Positions 1 through 8,518 of a stretch of DNA of 64,000 nucleotides are shown here, piece after piece; within the stretch, counting starts at the first letter, position 1, and the number at the start of each line of letters is the position of its first letter. The notes under the pieces are model-generated. The model saw only the letters and a program-made list of their open reading frames with translations. It was not told the DNA's origin and did no database searches. This stretch comes from RYN-230 sp963720645. GTDB lineage: Bacteria > Actinomycetota > Actinomycetes > Streptosporangiales > Streptosporangiaceae. Position numbers and translations under genes: made by a program. Location of the stretch: positions 124,001-188,000 of the forward strand of contig CAVRFX010000024.1 of the NCBI GenBank assembly GCA_963720645.1. Direction: 5' to 3'.

Positions 1-1
1 G

Positions 2-346
2 GACGAGTCGTTCTTCCTCTACTCAGAGGAAACCGACGTGTGCCTCCGGGCCCGGGACGCGGGCCTGGTCACCCGCTACGAGCCGCGGGCGGTGGCGGTG
101 CACATCGGCGGCAGCTCAGGACGCACCGAGCTCACCCACGCCATGCAGGTCGTGAACCGGGTCCGGCTGTACCGCCGGCGTAACCGCCCGCTGGGGTCCT
201 GGCTGTACTACGGGGTCATCATCGCCGGGGAACTGTCCCACGCTGCCCGCGGCCGGCGGCAGTCGCGGTTCGCGGTCGCGGCCCTGCTGCGGCCTTCGCT
301 GCGCCCGGCCCAGCTCGGCTGCTCAGACCGGCTGCTGCCACGCTGA
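2..346 (+). CDS. Glycosyltransferase family 2, C-terminal part (rhamnosyltransferase-like)
   Basis: The frame is open from the window edge, so only the last 114 or so residues are present. The visible start (DESFFLYSEETDVCLRAR) matches the acidic segment near the end of the catalytic domain in WbbL-type, family-2 inverting glycosyltransferases, where an E-x-D-x-C/W pattern and a following V-H-x-G-G-x-S motif are typical (here VHIGGSS). A short hydrophobic stretch (SWLYYGVIIAGEL) lies towards the C-terminus. Such enzymes transfer a sugar, often rhamnose, from a nucleotide donor onto a lipid-linked glycan at the inner membrane face. The dTDP-rhamnose genes about 10 kb downstream fit this, but donor and acceptor cannot be read from the fragment. 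Confidence 0.8.
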   Translation, partial: DESFFLYSEETDVCLRARDAGLVTRYEPRAVAVHIGGSSGRTELTHAMQVVNRVRLYRRRNRPLGSWLYYGVIIAGELSHAARGRRQSRFAVAALLRPSLRPAQLGCSDRLLPR

Positions 347-505
347 CCTGGTGACCCATGCTGGGGAATTCGCCCGGCGAAGCATGATTTTTCCCGGTAA
401 AGTGCCCAGCCGGAGCCGGGCGCATCGTGCGTCGCGCGTGCCCGCGAGGGGAGCATTCCTATCACTGGAGCCCACCACCGGCCGCCCGGTGCGCCGCGGG
501 GGCAC

Positions 506-1705
506 GTGGTGGGCGGCCAGCCGGCTACCTCCCAGCGCCGCGGCCGCGGCGCCGCCTGGCTGGCCTGCGCCGCGGTCACGGCGGCGCTCGTGACCGCCTG
601 CTCCAGCTCGCCATCCCCGGCCGCCACCAGCTCACCCGTCGCGCAGGCGACCGCGTCATCCCCGGCCAGCAGCCCGGCAGCCTCCCCCTCCCTGGCGGCA
701 TCGAGCCCGGCACCGGCCCCTTCCGCGCCGCTTCCCGCCTACTGCCGGGACGGGGGCCCCCGGCTCTGGGCCCACCTGGCCAGCTGCGGGTGGCCCGGCC
801 CGGGAAACACCGGGCCCGACCGGTCGCAGTGCCCGGGCGGCCGGCTCACCGCGAACAGCGGCAGCCTCACCAGGGTCATCCGGATCACCGCGCCGGACAC
901 CGTGATCTCCTGCCAGGACATTCAGGGCATGCTCGATATCGAGGCACAGAATGTCACCGTCAAGAACAGCGTTATCGAATCCAGCAGCGGGAAAACCGGT
1001 GAAGCCGCGAACGGTACCGCCGGGATAAAGATTGAGGATGGCGCCAGCGCGGTCATTGACCAGGTAAGAATCAATGGCGACGACGGGGTGCACGCCTGCG
1101 TCTGGGATCAGGGCACCAGTGAGATCGTGAACGCGGTGGACTGCTACGGGGCCGACGATGGCGTTTGGAGCTGGGCCGACAGTAGTTATTCGAGCACCAC
1201 CGGCGATCATTTCGTCGTGGAGAACAGCTATTTCCACGACTTCACCACCCGGACCTCCAACGGCCACGAGGACGGCTACCAGACCGAGGGCGCGAGCGAC
1301 GGGATCATCCAGCACAACACCTACCAGATGACCATCGGCGCCGACAGCGCGGTGGCCATCTGGGACTCGCTGCGCTCTTCCCGCAACATCAAAGTGGACG
1401 GCAACCTCATCACCGGCGGGGGCTTCGCCATCTACGCCGAGGACTACAACCCGGGCGACGGCGGGCCAGGCGACCCGCCTGCCTCCGGCGGATTTTCCGT
1501 CACCGATATCAGGTTCATCAACAATGTGTTCAGCACCGGCGCGGACGGCTGTGTTGGCCAATTCGGCACCTGGTTCGACCGGCCTGGCTGGACTTATGAC
1601 GGGGGCCCGACGGATGGCTGGCACCGGCACGGCAACACGGTCCTCGAGACCGGGCAGAACGTGGACAATGGCAATCCGTCCGGTAACGGTTCGTCCTGTG
1701 GCTGA
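506..1705 (+). CDS. Secreted beta-helix lipoprotein (pectate-lyase-like fold)
   Basis: The 399-residue product begins with a basic N-terminus, a hydrophobic segment and a lipobox (VTAC, Cys about residue 32), so it is probably a lipoprotein. An Ala/Ser/Pro linker of about 45 residues follows. The rest is rich in Asn, Gly, Asp and short beta-strand patterns (for example VTVKNSVIESSSG, NIKVDGNLITGGGF) typical of right-handed parallel beta-helix proteins of the polysaccharide lyase/hydrolase type. Start choice: GTG 506 or GTG 509 are the only usable starts after the in-frame TAA at 398. It sits among polysaccharide genes, so a role in trimming or binding the surface glycan is inferred. No catalytic residues could be assigned. 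Confidence 0.75.
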   Translation: MVGGQPATSQRRGRGAAWLACAAVTAALVTACSSSPSPAATSSPVAQATASSPASSPAASPSLAASSPAPAPSAPLPAYCRDGGPRLWAHLASCGWPGPGNTGPDRSQCPGGRLTANSGSLTRVIRITAPDTVISCQDIQGMLDIEAQNVTVKNSVIESSSGKTGEAANGTAGIKIEDGASAVIDQVRINGDDGVHACVWDQGTSEIVNAVDCYGADDGVWSWADSSYSSTTGDHFVVENSYFHDFTTRTSNGHEDGYQTEGASDGIIQHNTYQMTIGADSAVAIWDSLRSSRNIKVDGNLITGGGFAIYAEDYNPGDGGPGDPPASGGFSVTDIRFINNVFSTGADGCVGQFGTWFDRPGWTYDGGPTDGWHRHGNTVLETGQNVDNGNPSGNGSSCG

Positions 1706-1857
1706 GAATCACCGGTCCCGCCGTGGAGGGCCCGGTAGTCTGACATGCACGGCATTACGGATATGCGAATCGATCCGGCCGCGGCGGGGCATGCGGGCGG
1801 GCTGGGACCGGTGGTGGGGATGAAGATGCCGACGACGGCGCCGATGACGGTGACAGC

Positions 1858-3241
1858 GTGACCGCGGTAGCCGAGCGCCCGGCGGCGTCCGGGCCGGATG
1901 CCGCGACTCAGGACGGGCCGCCCCGGAAGCGGCGCATCGACGCGGTCACCATCCTGAGCTTGTACACGCTGCTGCTCATGGGCATCCCGTTCGACGCTGG
2001 TCGTGGCCCCGCTCGGCGCGGTCGGCGGGCCGGCCACGATATTCGCGGCCCTCGTCCTGATCTTCTACCTGGTGACCTGGCTCCACCCCGCGCTCGCGCC
2101 CGCTCCTGGCCGCCAGCCCATCCGCGCCGCGGGCATCCTGTTCGCCGCGGCCATCATCACGACATACGTATCCGCCAACCGGCACGCCATGCCCAGCCTG
2201 GAGGCGAACGGCGCGGACCGTGGCGTCATCCTGGTCTGCGGCTGGCTCGGCATCCTGCTGATGGCCTCCGACGGCATCGCCAGCATCGAGCGGCTGCAGA
2301 AACTGCTCGGCCGGGTCGTGATCGGCGCCACCGCCATGGCGATCCTCGGCATCACCCAGTTCTTCACCGGCCTCGACGCGACGAAGTACATCGTCATCCC
2401 CGGCCTGACCGCCCAGTCGTCCGCGACCGACCTGCTCAGCCGGAACGGGCTGAACCGGCCGTCCGCGACGGCGGCGCACCCGCTCGAGTTCGCGTGTGTC
2501 CTGGCGATGGCCCTGCCGCTGGCCATCAACCGGGCCAGGTTCGCGCCGCCCGGTAAACGGCTCAACCGCTGGCTCCAGGCCGGCCTGATCGGGGCGGCCC
2601 TGCCGATGACGGTCTCCCGCACCGCCATCCTGGCGGTCGTGGTGATCTGCCTGGTCATCCTGCCGACCTGGCCGAAGACGCACCGCCGGGTGGCCTACGG
2701 GGTGCTGGCCGGGGGCGTCGTCGTCATGTACGGGGCAGTCCCGGGACTGCTGAGCACGTTCCGCAGCCTCTTCGGCGGCCTCAGCTCCGACTCCAGCACC
2801 ACGTCGCGGACCTCAGCGTTCTCCTCGGCCTGCCCGTACATCTCGCAGCACCCGTGGTTCGGCCGCGGCTTCGGCACGTTCCTCCCCGCGACCTACTTCT
2901 TCACCGACGACCAGTACCTGCTGGGCACCATCGAGTTCGGCATTATCGGCGTTCTGTGCCTGCTGACCCTGTTCATCACCGGCCTGGTCACCGCGCGGAA
3001 GGTCCGGCGGCTCAGCACCAGCCCCGAGCTCCGCGACCTGGGGCAGGCCATGACGGCGTCGGTGGCGGTCGCGATGGTGACGTTCGGGACCTTCGACGCG
3101 CTGTCGTTCGCGATGGCGTCGGGCCTGATCTTCATGCTTCTCGGCTGCGCCTGGCGCGGCCCTGCGGCTGGTCCGGTCCGGGGGCCGGGCCCCCGGCGAC
3201 TCCACGGAGCCGATTCCGGTCGTCCGCGCCTGACCCGCTGA
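1858..3241 (+). CDS. O-antigen ligase/polymerase-like membrane protein (frameshifted)
   Basis: Two overlapping frames join into one protein of about 460 residues. The first supplies the cytoplasmic N-terminus and the beginning of the first membrane segment (ILSLYTLLLMGIP); the second continues from about 1993 with many hydrophobic helices (ATIFAALVLIFYLVTW, AILAVVVICLVILP, FGIIGVLCLLTLFITGLV). Removing one T near 1990 (cccgttcgac to cccgtcgac) gives a smooth IPSTLVVAPLGAVG join, so this is a single-base frameshift. Position in the locus and the ISQHPWFGRGFGTF motif before late helices are typical of O-antigen ligase/Wzy (PF04932-like) proteins that polymerise or ligate lipid-linked glycans outside the membrane. 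No clear RBS precedes GTG 1858, so the start is uncertain. Confidence 0.72.
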
Positions 3242-3334
3242 CCGCTGCCAGGCTCACCCGCCGGCCCGGCCGGCTGACCGCGGGCTTTAACCTCCCGCTC
3301 CCGGGCCAGCCTGTCCCGGACCGATCCCTGCGCG

Positions 3335-3421
3335 CAACCCGTGGCCCGGACACAACCCGTGGCCCGGACACAACCGTGGCCCGGACACAACCGTGGCCCG
3401 GACACAACCGTGGCCCGGCAA
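3335..3421. repeat. 17-18 bp tandem repeat, 5 units
   Basis: Five near-identical head-to-tail copies of a unit reading caaccgtggcccggaca (18 bp in the first two copies, which have an extra C; 17 bp in the rest). They fill the middle of the gap between the convergent ligase-like gene and the Wzz-like gene. A related motif in opposite orientation recurs at 35771-35831. Confidence 0.9.
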
Positions 3422-3476
3422 CCGCAGGCTGCTGCGGGCCGGGCCACGAGGCCGGGCTGGGGGACCCGGCCGGGGT

Positions 3477-4256
3477 TCAGTACCGGTTGGTGGAGGCGAT
3501 CTCGTGCCAGGGGGGTTCCGCCTTCTCGGGGTTCCGCGCCTCGGCCCGCTGGCTGGCCGTGTAGGTGAGCTGGGCGGAACGGTTCGCGTCCTCCGCCGGG
3601 GCGGCCGGGCCCGGCTCCGGCATCGGGATGGGCGCCTGCCGCGGCGGCTGGCGGCGCTCGCGCCGCCTGCGCCCCGACGCGTCCACGATCTGCGGGATCG
3701 CGAGGGTGAGGATCAGGCCGACGGCCAGAACCGCGACGAGCGGGCGGGCCTTCTTGCTGACCAGGAGCGACGGCTGCGGATTACTCGAGACCACCAGGCT
3801 GGTGATCTGGTCCTCCGGCGCGATGCTCCCCTGCAGCTGCTGCAGCTGCGACCGCACCTCGTTGGTGACCGCGTGCTGGGTGGCCTCGACGGCGGCCTGG
3901 CTGCCGCCGACGGCGGTAATGTCCAGTACCGGGCCGGTGGCGAGCGGGTCGTCGACCACGTTGTACGACTCCGAGTAGCCCCGCGCCGCCAGCGCCACGA
4001 CGGTCTTCGGGTCCAGCACCTCACGCCGGACCAGGTCCGCGGTGGTGGTCAGGGTGGTATTGAACGACATGTACGGGTTACTGCCGTTCACCTTGGATGA
4101 CTCCTGGGAGGCCAGGAAAACGACCTGCGACTCGGACTGGTAAGGCCCGGGCTTCGCGACCCACATCCCGACCGCTGCGACCAATGTCAGCAGAATCAGT
4201 ACCGAGGTGAGCACCCAGTGCTTACGCAGGGTGTGCAGTGAACCACTCGCATCCAT
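3477..4256 (-). CDS. Wzz-like chain-length determinant / polysaccharide co-polymerase
   Basis: The 259-residue protein has an N-terminal membrane helix (VLTSVLILLTLVAAVGMWVA, about residues 15-34), an extracytoplasmic domain of about 150 residues, and a second helix (PLVAVLAVGLILTLAIPQIV, about residues 172-191) followed by a basic, Pro-rich cytoplasmic tail of about 65 residues. This two-helix layout with a short loop is that of actinobacterial Wzz/CapA-type co-polymerases that set glycan chain length. The tail has no Walker motifs or tyrosine cluster, so no kinase is fused. The gene is divergent from a second Wzz-like gene, suggesting that the two form a pair or hetero-oligomer. Confidence 0.75.
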   Translation of the reverse strand: MDASGSLHTLRKHWVLTSVLILLTLVAAVGMWVAKPGPYQSESQVVFLASQESSKVNGSNPYMSFNTTLTTTADLVRREVLDPKTVVALAARGYSESYNVVDDPLATGPVLDITAVGGSQAAVEATQHAVTNEVRSQLQQLQGSIAPEDQITSLVVSSNPQPSLLVSKKARPLVAVLAVGLILTLAIPQIVDASGRRRRERRQPPRQAPIPMPEPGPAAPAEDANRSAQLTYTASQRAEARNPEKAEPPWHEIASTNRY

Positions 4257-4574
4257 TTATCCGCCCCACTGTCGCGACCCGCTGCCATCGTGCCCGCTGT
4301 CATCGTCTGAGTGCACTAGGTGCGCGCCTGCCTGGATCCACATCGGCGTCCGGCCGGCCTGCCCGCTTTCCGGCGGGACGCGGCAGATGCCATCTATGCG
4401 GCATTCTAGCCGTCCCAATCTTGGCCCGGCAGCCACTTCGGCCGGCCGCCGCGATTATCCCGGTGCTGATTCCGCGGGCGGAGGGCCGGACGCGGCATGT
4501 CGCACCCGCCCCGGTTGACCTCCCGATGGGCAGCCCCAAGCGCCGCTTTTAATCAGGAGAGCCCCGGAAAATTT
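4257..4574. other. Divergent intergenic region
   Basis: This gap of about 320 bases separates the starts of two divergent Wzz-like genes and so should carry both promoters. An aggaga stretch at 4555-4560 is a possible RBS for the rightward gene. I see no repeat, RNA gene or convincing operator. Confidence 0.5.
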
Positions 4575-5516
4575 GTGCAGCCTGTATTGTGCGTAATTGT
4601 GACCACACGCGACTTCGCGGCACTGTTCCGCCGTCATCTGGTGGCCGTCCTCGGGGTCCTGGCCGTCGCCGCGGGCCTCGCGTTCGCCTTCAAGACCACT
4701 CCCACCACCTATATGGAGGGTGGCACCGTGGTCTTCAACCAGCCGGTGTCCCGGGCCCAGCCGAACCCCTACTTTTCCGGGGGCGGCACCCTCATCATGG
4801 CGGGCGGCGTGGTCGCGACGTACATGACCGGCGACCAGGGCCACCAGGCGGTCGCGGCGGCGGGCGGGAGCACCGCGGGCGGAACCGACTATGACGTCTC
4901 CCTGGTCAACAGCTACAACCAGGAGTACCCGAACTACAGCACCCCGGAAGCGAACGCCACCGTGACCGGCACCGACCTCGTCGCCGTGGAGCGCACGTAC
5001 ACCGCGATGATGCACGTGCTGACCAATTACCTCGCGGATCAGCAGGCGAGCGCGGGCGCGCCCGCCGTGGACCAGATCACCGCGCAGATGATCGGCAACC
5101 CGGGCCCGCTAGCCGAGCCGGGCTCGTCCAAGCGGGTGTTCGGCGGCCTGCTCCTGCTCACCCTCATCGCGGTGTTCGCGGTGTGCGTGTTCCTGGACCG
5201 GCACCCAGTCCGCCTGCTCACCAGGGCGGCCCCCGATGCCCGGCGCTCCCCAGATCCCCCGGGATGGCCGGCGGCGGCGAGATCTGAGCGCGCCGGGATC
5301 CCAGGGCAGGGCTCCCGGCCAGGATCCCGGGACGGGCCTCAGCCCAGCTCGGTGGGGCGGGGATGGCCCTCCGGCCCGCGGTCGGCCAGCAGGACCGAGG
5401 CGATGCGCTGCCCGGCCCGCCCGTCCCAGAGCGCGGGGGCCCGCCGCGGCGGCGGCGACTCGATCACGCTGAGCGCGGTCTTCACGATCCGCTCCGGATC
5501 CCGCCCGACCAGCTGA
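4575..5516 (+). CDS. Second Wzz-like polysaccharide co-polymerase
   Basis: The recognisable part is residues 1 to about 220: a short cytoplasmic start, a helix (HLVAVLGVLAVAAGLAFAF), an extracytoplasmic domain with NPYFSGGG and YNQEYPNYSTPEAN, and a second helix (GGLLLLTLIAVFAVCVFL). GTG 4575 and GTG 4599 are both possible starts; neither has an ideally spaced RBS. After about 5240 the frame runs into Arg/Pro/Ser-rich sequence antisense to the end of wecB, overlapping it by about 180 bases. A one-base indel near 5240-5280 would bring in TGA 5285 and remove the overlap, so the true stop may be there. The function is probably the same as that of the divergent Wzz-like neighbour. Confidence 0.65.
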   Translation: MQPVLCVIVTTRDFAALFRRHLVAVLGVLAVAAGLAFAFKTTPTTYMEGGTVVFNQPVSRAQPNPYFSGGGTLIMAGGVVATYMTGDQGHQAVAAAGGSTAGGTDYDVSLVNSYNQEYPNYSTPEANATVTGTDLVAVERTYTAMMHVLTNYLADQQASAGAPAVDQITAQMIGNPGPLAEPGSSKRVFGGLLLLTLIAVFAVCVFLDRHPVRLLTRAAPDARRSPDPPGWPAAARSERAGIPGQGSRPGSRDGPQPSSVGRGWPSGPRSASRTEAMRCPARPSQSAGARRGGGDSITLSAVFTIRSGSRPTS

Positions 5517-6441
5517 TTCGTGCCCTCGGTGAGGGTGATCGGGCCGCTCGGTGTTGTCCCTCAGGGTGAGGCAGGGCACGCCCAGCACCGTGGTCTCCTC
5601 CTGGACCCCGCCGGAGTCGGTCAGCACCAGCCGGGCCGAGGCCTGGAGGGCGATGAAGTCGAGGTAGCCGGCGGGCGGGATGACCTGGACCCGCGGCGAG
5701 ATGTCGCGCAGCTGCCCGGCCGCCCTGGGGTGGGCGGGCAGGACCACCGGGCAGACCCGGGCGAGCTCGCCGAGCGCGGCCAGCAGCGGGGTCAGCGCCT
5801 CCGGGTCGTCCACGTTCGCGGGCCGGTGCAGGGTCACCAGGGCATAGTCACCGGCTCGCAGCCCCAGCCCGGACACGGTGTCCCGGGCCAGGGCCCGGTC
5901 CAGGTTGGCCAGCAGCGTATCCACCATGACGTTGCCGACCAGGTGGATCTGGTCCTCCCGGTACCCCTCGCCGCGCAGGTTGGCCACCGCGTCCGGCGAC
6001 GGGGCGAAGAGGAAGTCGCTGACCCGGTCCGTGACCACCCGGTTGATCTCCTCGGGCATGCCCCAGTCCCGGCTGCGCAGGCCCGCCTCGACGTGCGCCA
6101 GCAGGGCGCCGGACTTGGCGGTGACCAGCGCGCAGCCGAGGGTGGAGTTCACGTCGCCGACCACCACGACCACGTCCGGGCGCACCTGCCCGGCCAGCGG
6201 CTCGAAGGCGGCCATGACCTTGCCGGTCTGGGTGGCGTGGCTGCCCGAGCCCGCACCTGCAGCCAGTGATCCGGCGGGCGGATACCGAGCTCGGCGAAGA
6301 AAACGTCGTTCATGGCCGAGTCATAATGCTGGCCGGTGTGCACCAGAATGACCTCAGCGCCGCGCTTTCCTCGAGCGCGTCCATGACCGGCTTGACCTTC
6401 ATGTAGTTCGGCCGCGCGCCGGCCACGCAGATGACCCGCAT
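5339..6441 (-). CDS. wecB: UDP-N-acetylglucosamine 2-epimerase (three frameshifts)
   Basis: Non-hydrolysing epimerase converting UDP-GlcNAc to UDP-ManNAc in the cytoplasm. Pieced together from three frames, the protein starts MRVICVAGARPNYMKVKPV (ATG 6441), continues through HTGQHYDSAMNDVFF and LGIRPPDH, then VVVVGDVNSTLG, HVEAGLRSRDWGMPEE, LVTLHRPANVDD and LTDSGGVQEETTVLGVPCLTLRDNTERP, all signatures of the WecB family. The C-terminus (ITLTEGTNQLVG) is reached only after another frame change; the stop is TGA at 5339-5341. Apparent indels lie near 5541, 6250 and 6360. With the gene directly upstream (WecG-WecC), it supplies ManNAc or ManNAcA for the surface glycan. Confidence 0.85.
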
Positions 6442-6450
6442 CAGCGCGCT

Positions 6451-8490
6451 CTACAGACTCTCGACATTCGGGCCGGACAGGCGGCGCCGGCAGTCAAAGA
6501 CGAACTTCGCGTGCTTACGGATCTCCGCAAAATCAAAGGCATCGTGGTCGGTCAGCAGAACGACCGCATCGGCATCGGCGAGTTCGGCGGGAGTGGGTTC
6601 CACGCGCGGCACCATATCGTCCACCGCGGTTCCCTCGACCACATACGGGTCGGCGGCCCGCAATTGCGCACCCATCGCCGACAGCAACTGGGAAACCCGC
6701 ACCGCCGGCGATTGCCGCGCATCCCCGGTGTTCTTCTTGTAGGCCAGGCCGAGCAGCAGGATGCGGGCCCCCTTGACCGGGCGGCCCCAGGAATTGAACG
6801 ACATCATGATCCGGTGCACCACGTAGTCCGGCATGTGGTTGTTGATGTCGTCGGCGAGCTCGACGAAGCGGAAGCTCTTGCCCAGCGCCCGCTCGACCCG
6901 CCAGGAGAGATAGGACGGGTCGATGGGCAGGCAGTGGCCGCCCACTCCGGGGCCCGGGGTGAACCGCATGAACCCGAACGGCTTGGTCGAGGCGGCCTCG
7001 ATCGCCTCCCACACGTCGATGCCGAGGTCATGGGCGTACATCGCCAGCTCGTTGACGAGGGCGATGTTGACGTGCCGGAACGTGTTCTCGACCAGCTTGG
7101 CCAGCTCGGCCTCGCGGGGGGACGACACCACCACGGTCCGGTCCACGATCGTGTCGTAGAAGGCCTTGATCACCTCGAGCGAGGCCTCATCGATCCCGGA
7201 GACGATCTTCGGCGTGGTGACCAGCGTCCACGTGGTGTTGCCCGGGTCGATGCGCTCCGGGCTGAAGCCGAGGTGGAAATCGCGGCCGGCGACCAGGCCG
7301 GATCCTTCTTCCAGCAGCGGCAGGACCTTCTCCTGGGTGGTGCCCGGGTAGGAGGTGGACTCGATGACCACCGTGCCGCCCGGCCTGAGGTAGCCGGACA
7401 GCGTGCGGGCCGAGTCCTCCAGGTAGCTGAGATCGGGGAGCCCGTCGCGGAGCGGGGTGGGCGCCGCGACCACGGCCACGTCGAACCCGGCGATGACGCT
7501 CGCGTCCGTGGACGGCCGGAACATGCCGCCCTGCAGCGCCTCCTTCAGCTGCCCGGAGGGCACGTCCTCGATGTAGGACTCGCCCGACTCCAGCGACTTC
7601 ACCCGGGCCTCGTCCACGTCGTAGCCGACGACGTGGTGCCCGGCCTCCGCGGCCCGCATGGCCAGCGGCAGCCCTACGTATCCCAGTCCGACGACGACGA
7701 CCGTGCTCACGCGCGCTCTCCTGCCTTGTCGGCGCGGCCGGCGCAGCATCTCGCGCCCCACCAGGGCCATGAATGACAAGTTCGTGGTCAGGTACCGGCG
7801 GCCGAGGCGCACTGGTTCCTGGTAGGCCCGGTACAGCCATTCCAGGCCGTGCTCCTGGTACCACAGCGGGGCACGCCGCGTCAGCCCGGCGAGGATGTCG
7901 AACGACCCGCCGACCCCGTGCACGACGTGCGCCTTGGTGGCCGCCCCCCACTCGTCCAGGAAGAGTTCCTTGCGCGGCGAGGACATGCCCACGAACAGGA
8001 TGTCGGTCTGGCAGCGGCGGATGTCCTCCGCGACGTCGCCTTCCTGGCCGGCCTGGTAGTACCCGTCGTGCGAGCCGGCCACCGGCAGCCGGGGAAACAG
8101 GCGGGACACCTGCTCCAGCATCCGGGCCAGCACGTCCGGCCGCGCACCCAGGAAGTACACCCGGTCACCGCGCCGCTCGGCGGTCGCCAGGAGGTTCATG
8201 AACAGGTCCACCCCGGCCACCCGCTCCGGCAGCGGCGCGCCGAGCATCCGGCTCGCCCACACCACGGCCTGGCCGTCGGCCAGCACCATGTCGCACTCGG
8301 CCACCGCCTGCCGCAGCTGCGGGTTCCGCTGCATGGATACGACCTTGGCGGCGTTGATCACGCCGATGGACAGCTGCTCGCCGTGATCGATCGCGTCGGT
8401 GCACCGCGCGATGGCCTGGTCCATGGTGACCGCGTCAACCGGAAGGCCGAACAGCTCACGCTGCATCCGGTCACCAGCGTCGTGACTCAT
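6451..8490 (-). CDS. WecG/TagA-family glycosyltransferase joined in frame to a UDP-ManNAc dehydrogenase
   Basis: One open frame of about 679 residues encodes two enzymes. Residues 1 to about 260 are a WecG/TagA/CpsF glycosyltransferase (INAAKVVSMQRNPQLR, ADGQAVVWASRMLGAPLPER, FVGMSSPRKELFLDEW) that transfers ManNAc(A) to a lipid-linked acceptor. Residues from about 261 are a UDP-ManNAc/UDP-glucose dehydrogenase of the WecC type: NAD-binding GLGYVGLP, then GFSPERIDPGN, KLVENTFRHVNIALVNELA and the GVGGHCLPIDP catalytic Cys loop. The dehydrogenase has its own GTG at 7710 preceded by aggaga, and another frame there gives a GTGA stop/start overlap. It may therefore really be two genes fused by a one-base indel. 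ATG 8490 is chosen as start because the longer frame overlaps the next gene. Confidence 0.85.
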   Translation of the reverse strand: MSHDAGDRMQRELFGLPVDAVTMDQAIARCTDAIDHGEQLSIGVINAAKVVSMQRNPQLRQAVAECDMVLADGQAVVWASRMLGAPLPERVAGVDLFMNLLATAERRGDRVYFLGARPDVLARMLEQVSRLFPRLPVAGSHDGYYQAGQEGDVAEDIRRCQTDILFVGMSSPRKELFLDEWGAATKAHVVHGVGGSFDILAGLTRRAPLWYQEHGLEWLYRAYQEPVRLGRRYLTTNLSFMALVGREMLRRPRRQGRRARVSTVVVVGLGYVGLPLAMRAAEAGHHVVGYDVDEARVKSLESGESYIEDVPSGQLKEALQGGMFRPSTDASVIAGFDVAVVAAPTPLRDGLPDLSYLEDSARTLSGYLRPGGTVVIESTSYPGTTQEKVLPLLEEGSGLVAGRDFHLGFSPERIDPGNTTWTLVTTPKIVSGIDEASLEVIKAFYDTIVDRTVVVSSPREAELAKLVENTFRHVNIALVNELAMYAHDLGIDVWEAIEAASTKPFGFMRFTPGPGVGGHCLPIDPSYLSWRVERALGKSFRFVELADDINNHMPDYVVHRIMMSFNSWGRPVKGARILLLGLAYKKNTGDARQSPAVRVSQLLSAMGAQLRAADPYVVEGTAVDDMVPRVEPTPAELADADAVVLLTDHDAFDFAEIRKHAKFVFDCRRRLSGPNVESL

Positions 8491-8518
8491 TCCACCCCCA
8501 CGAGAAGTACCGCGTGCC

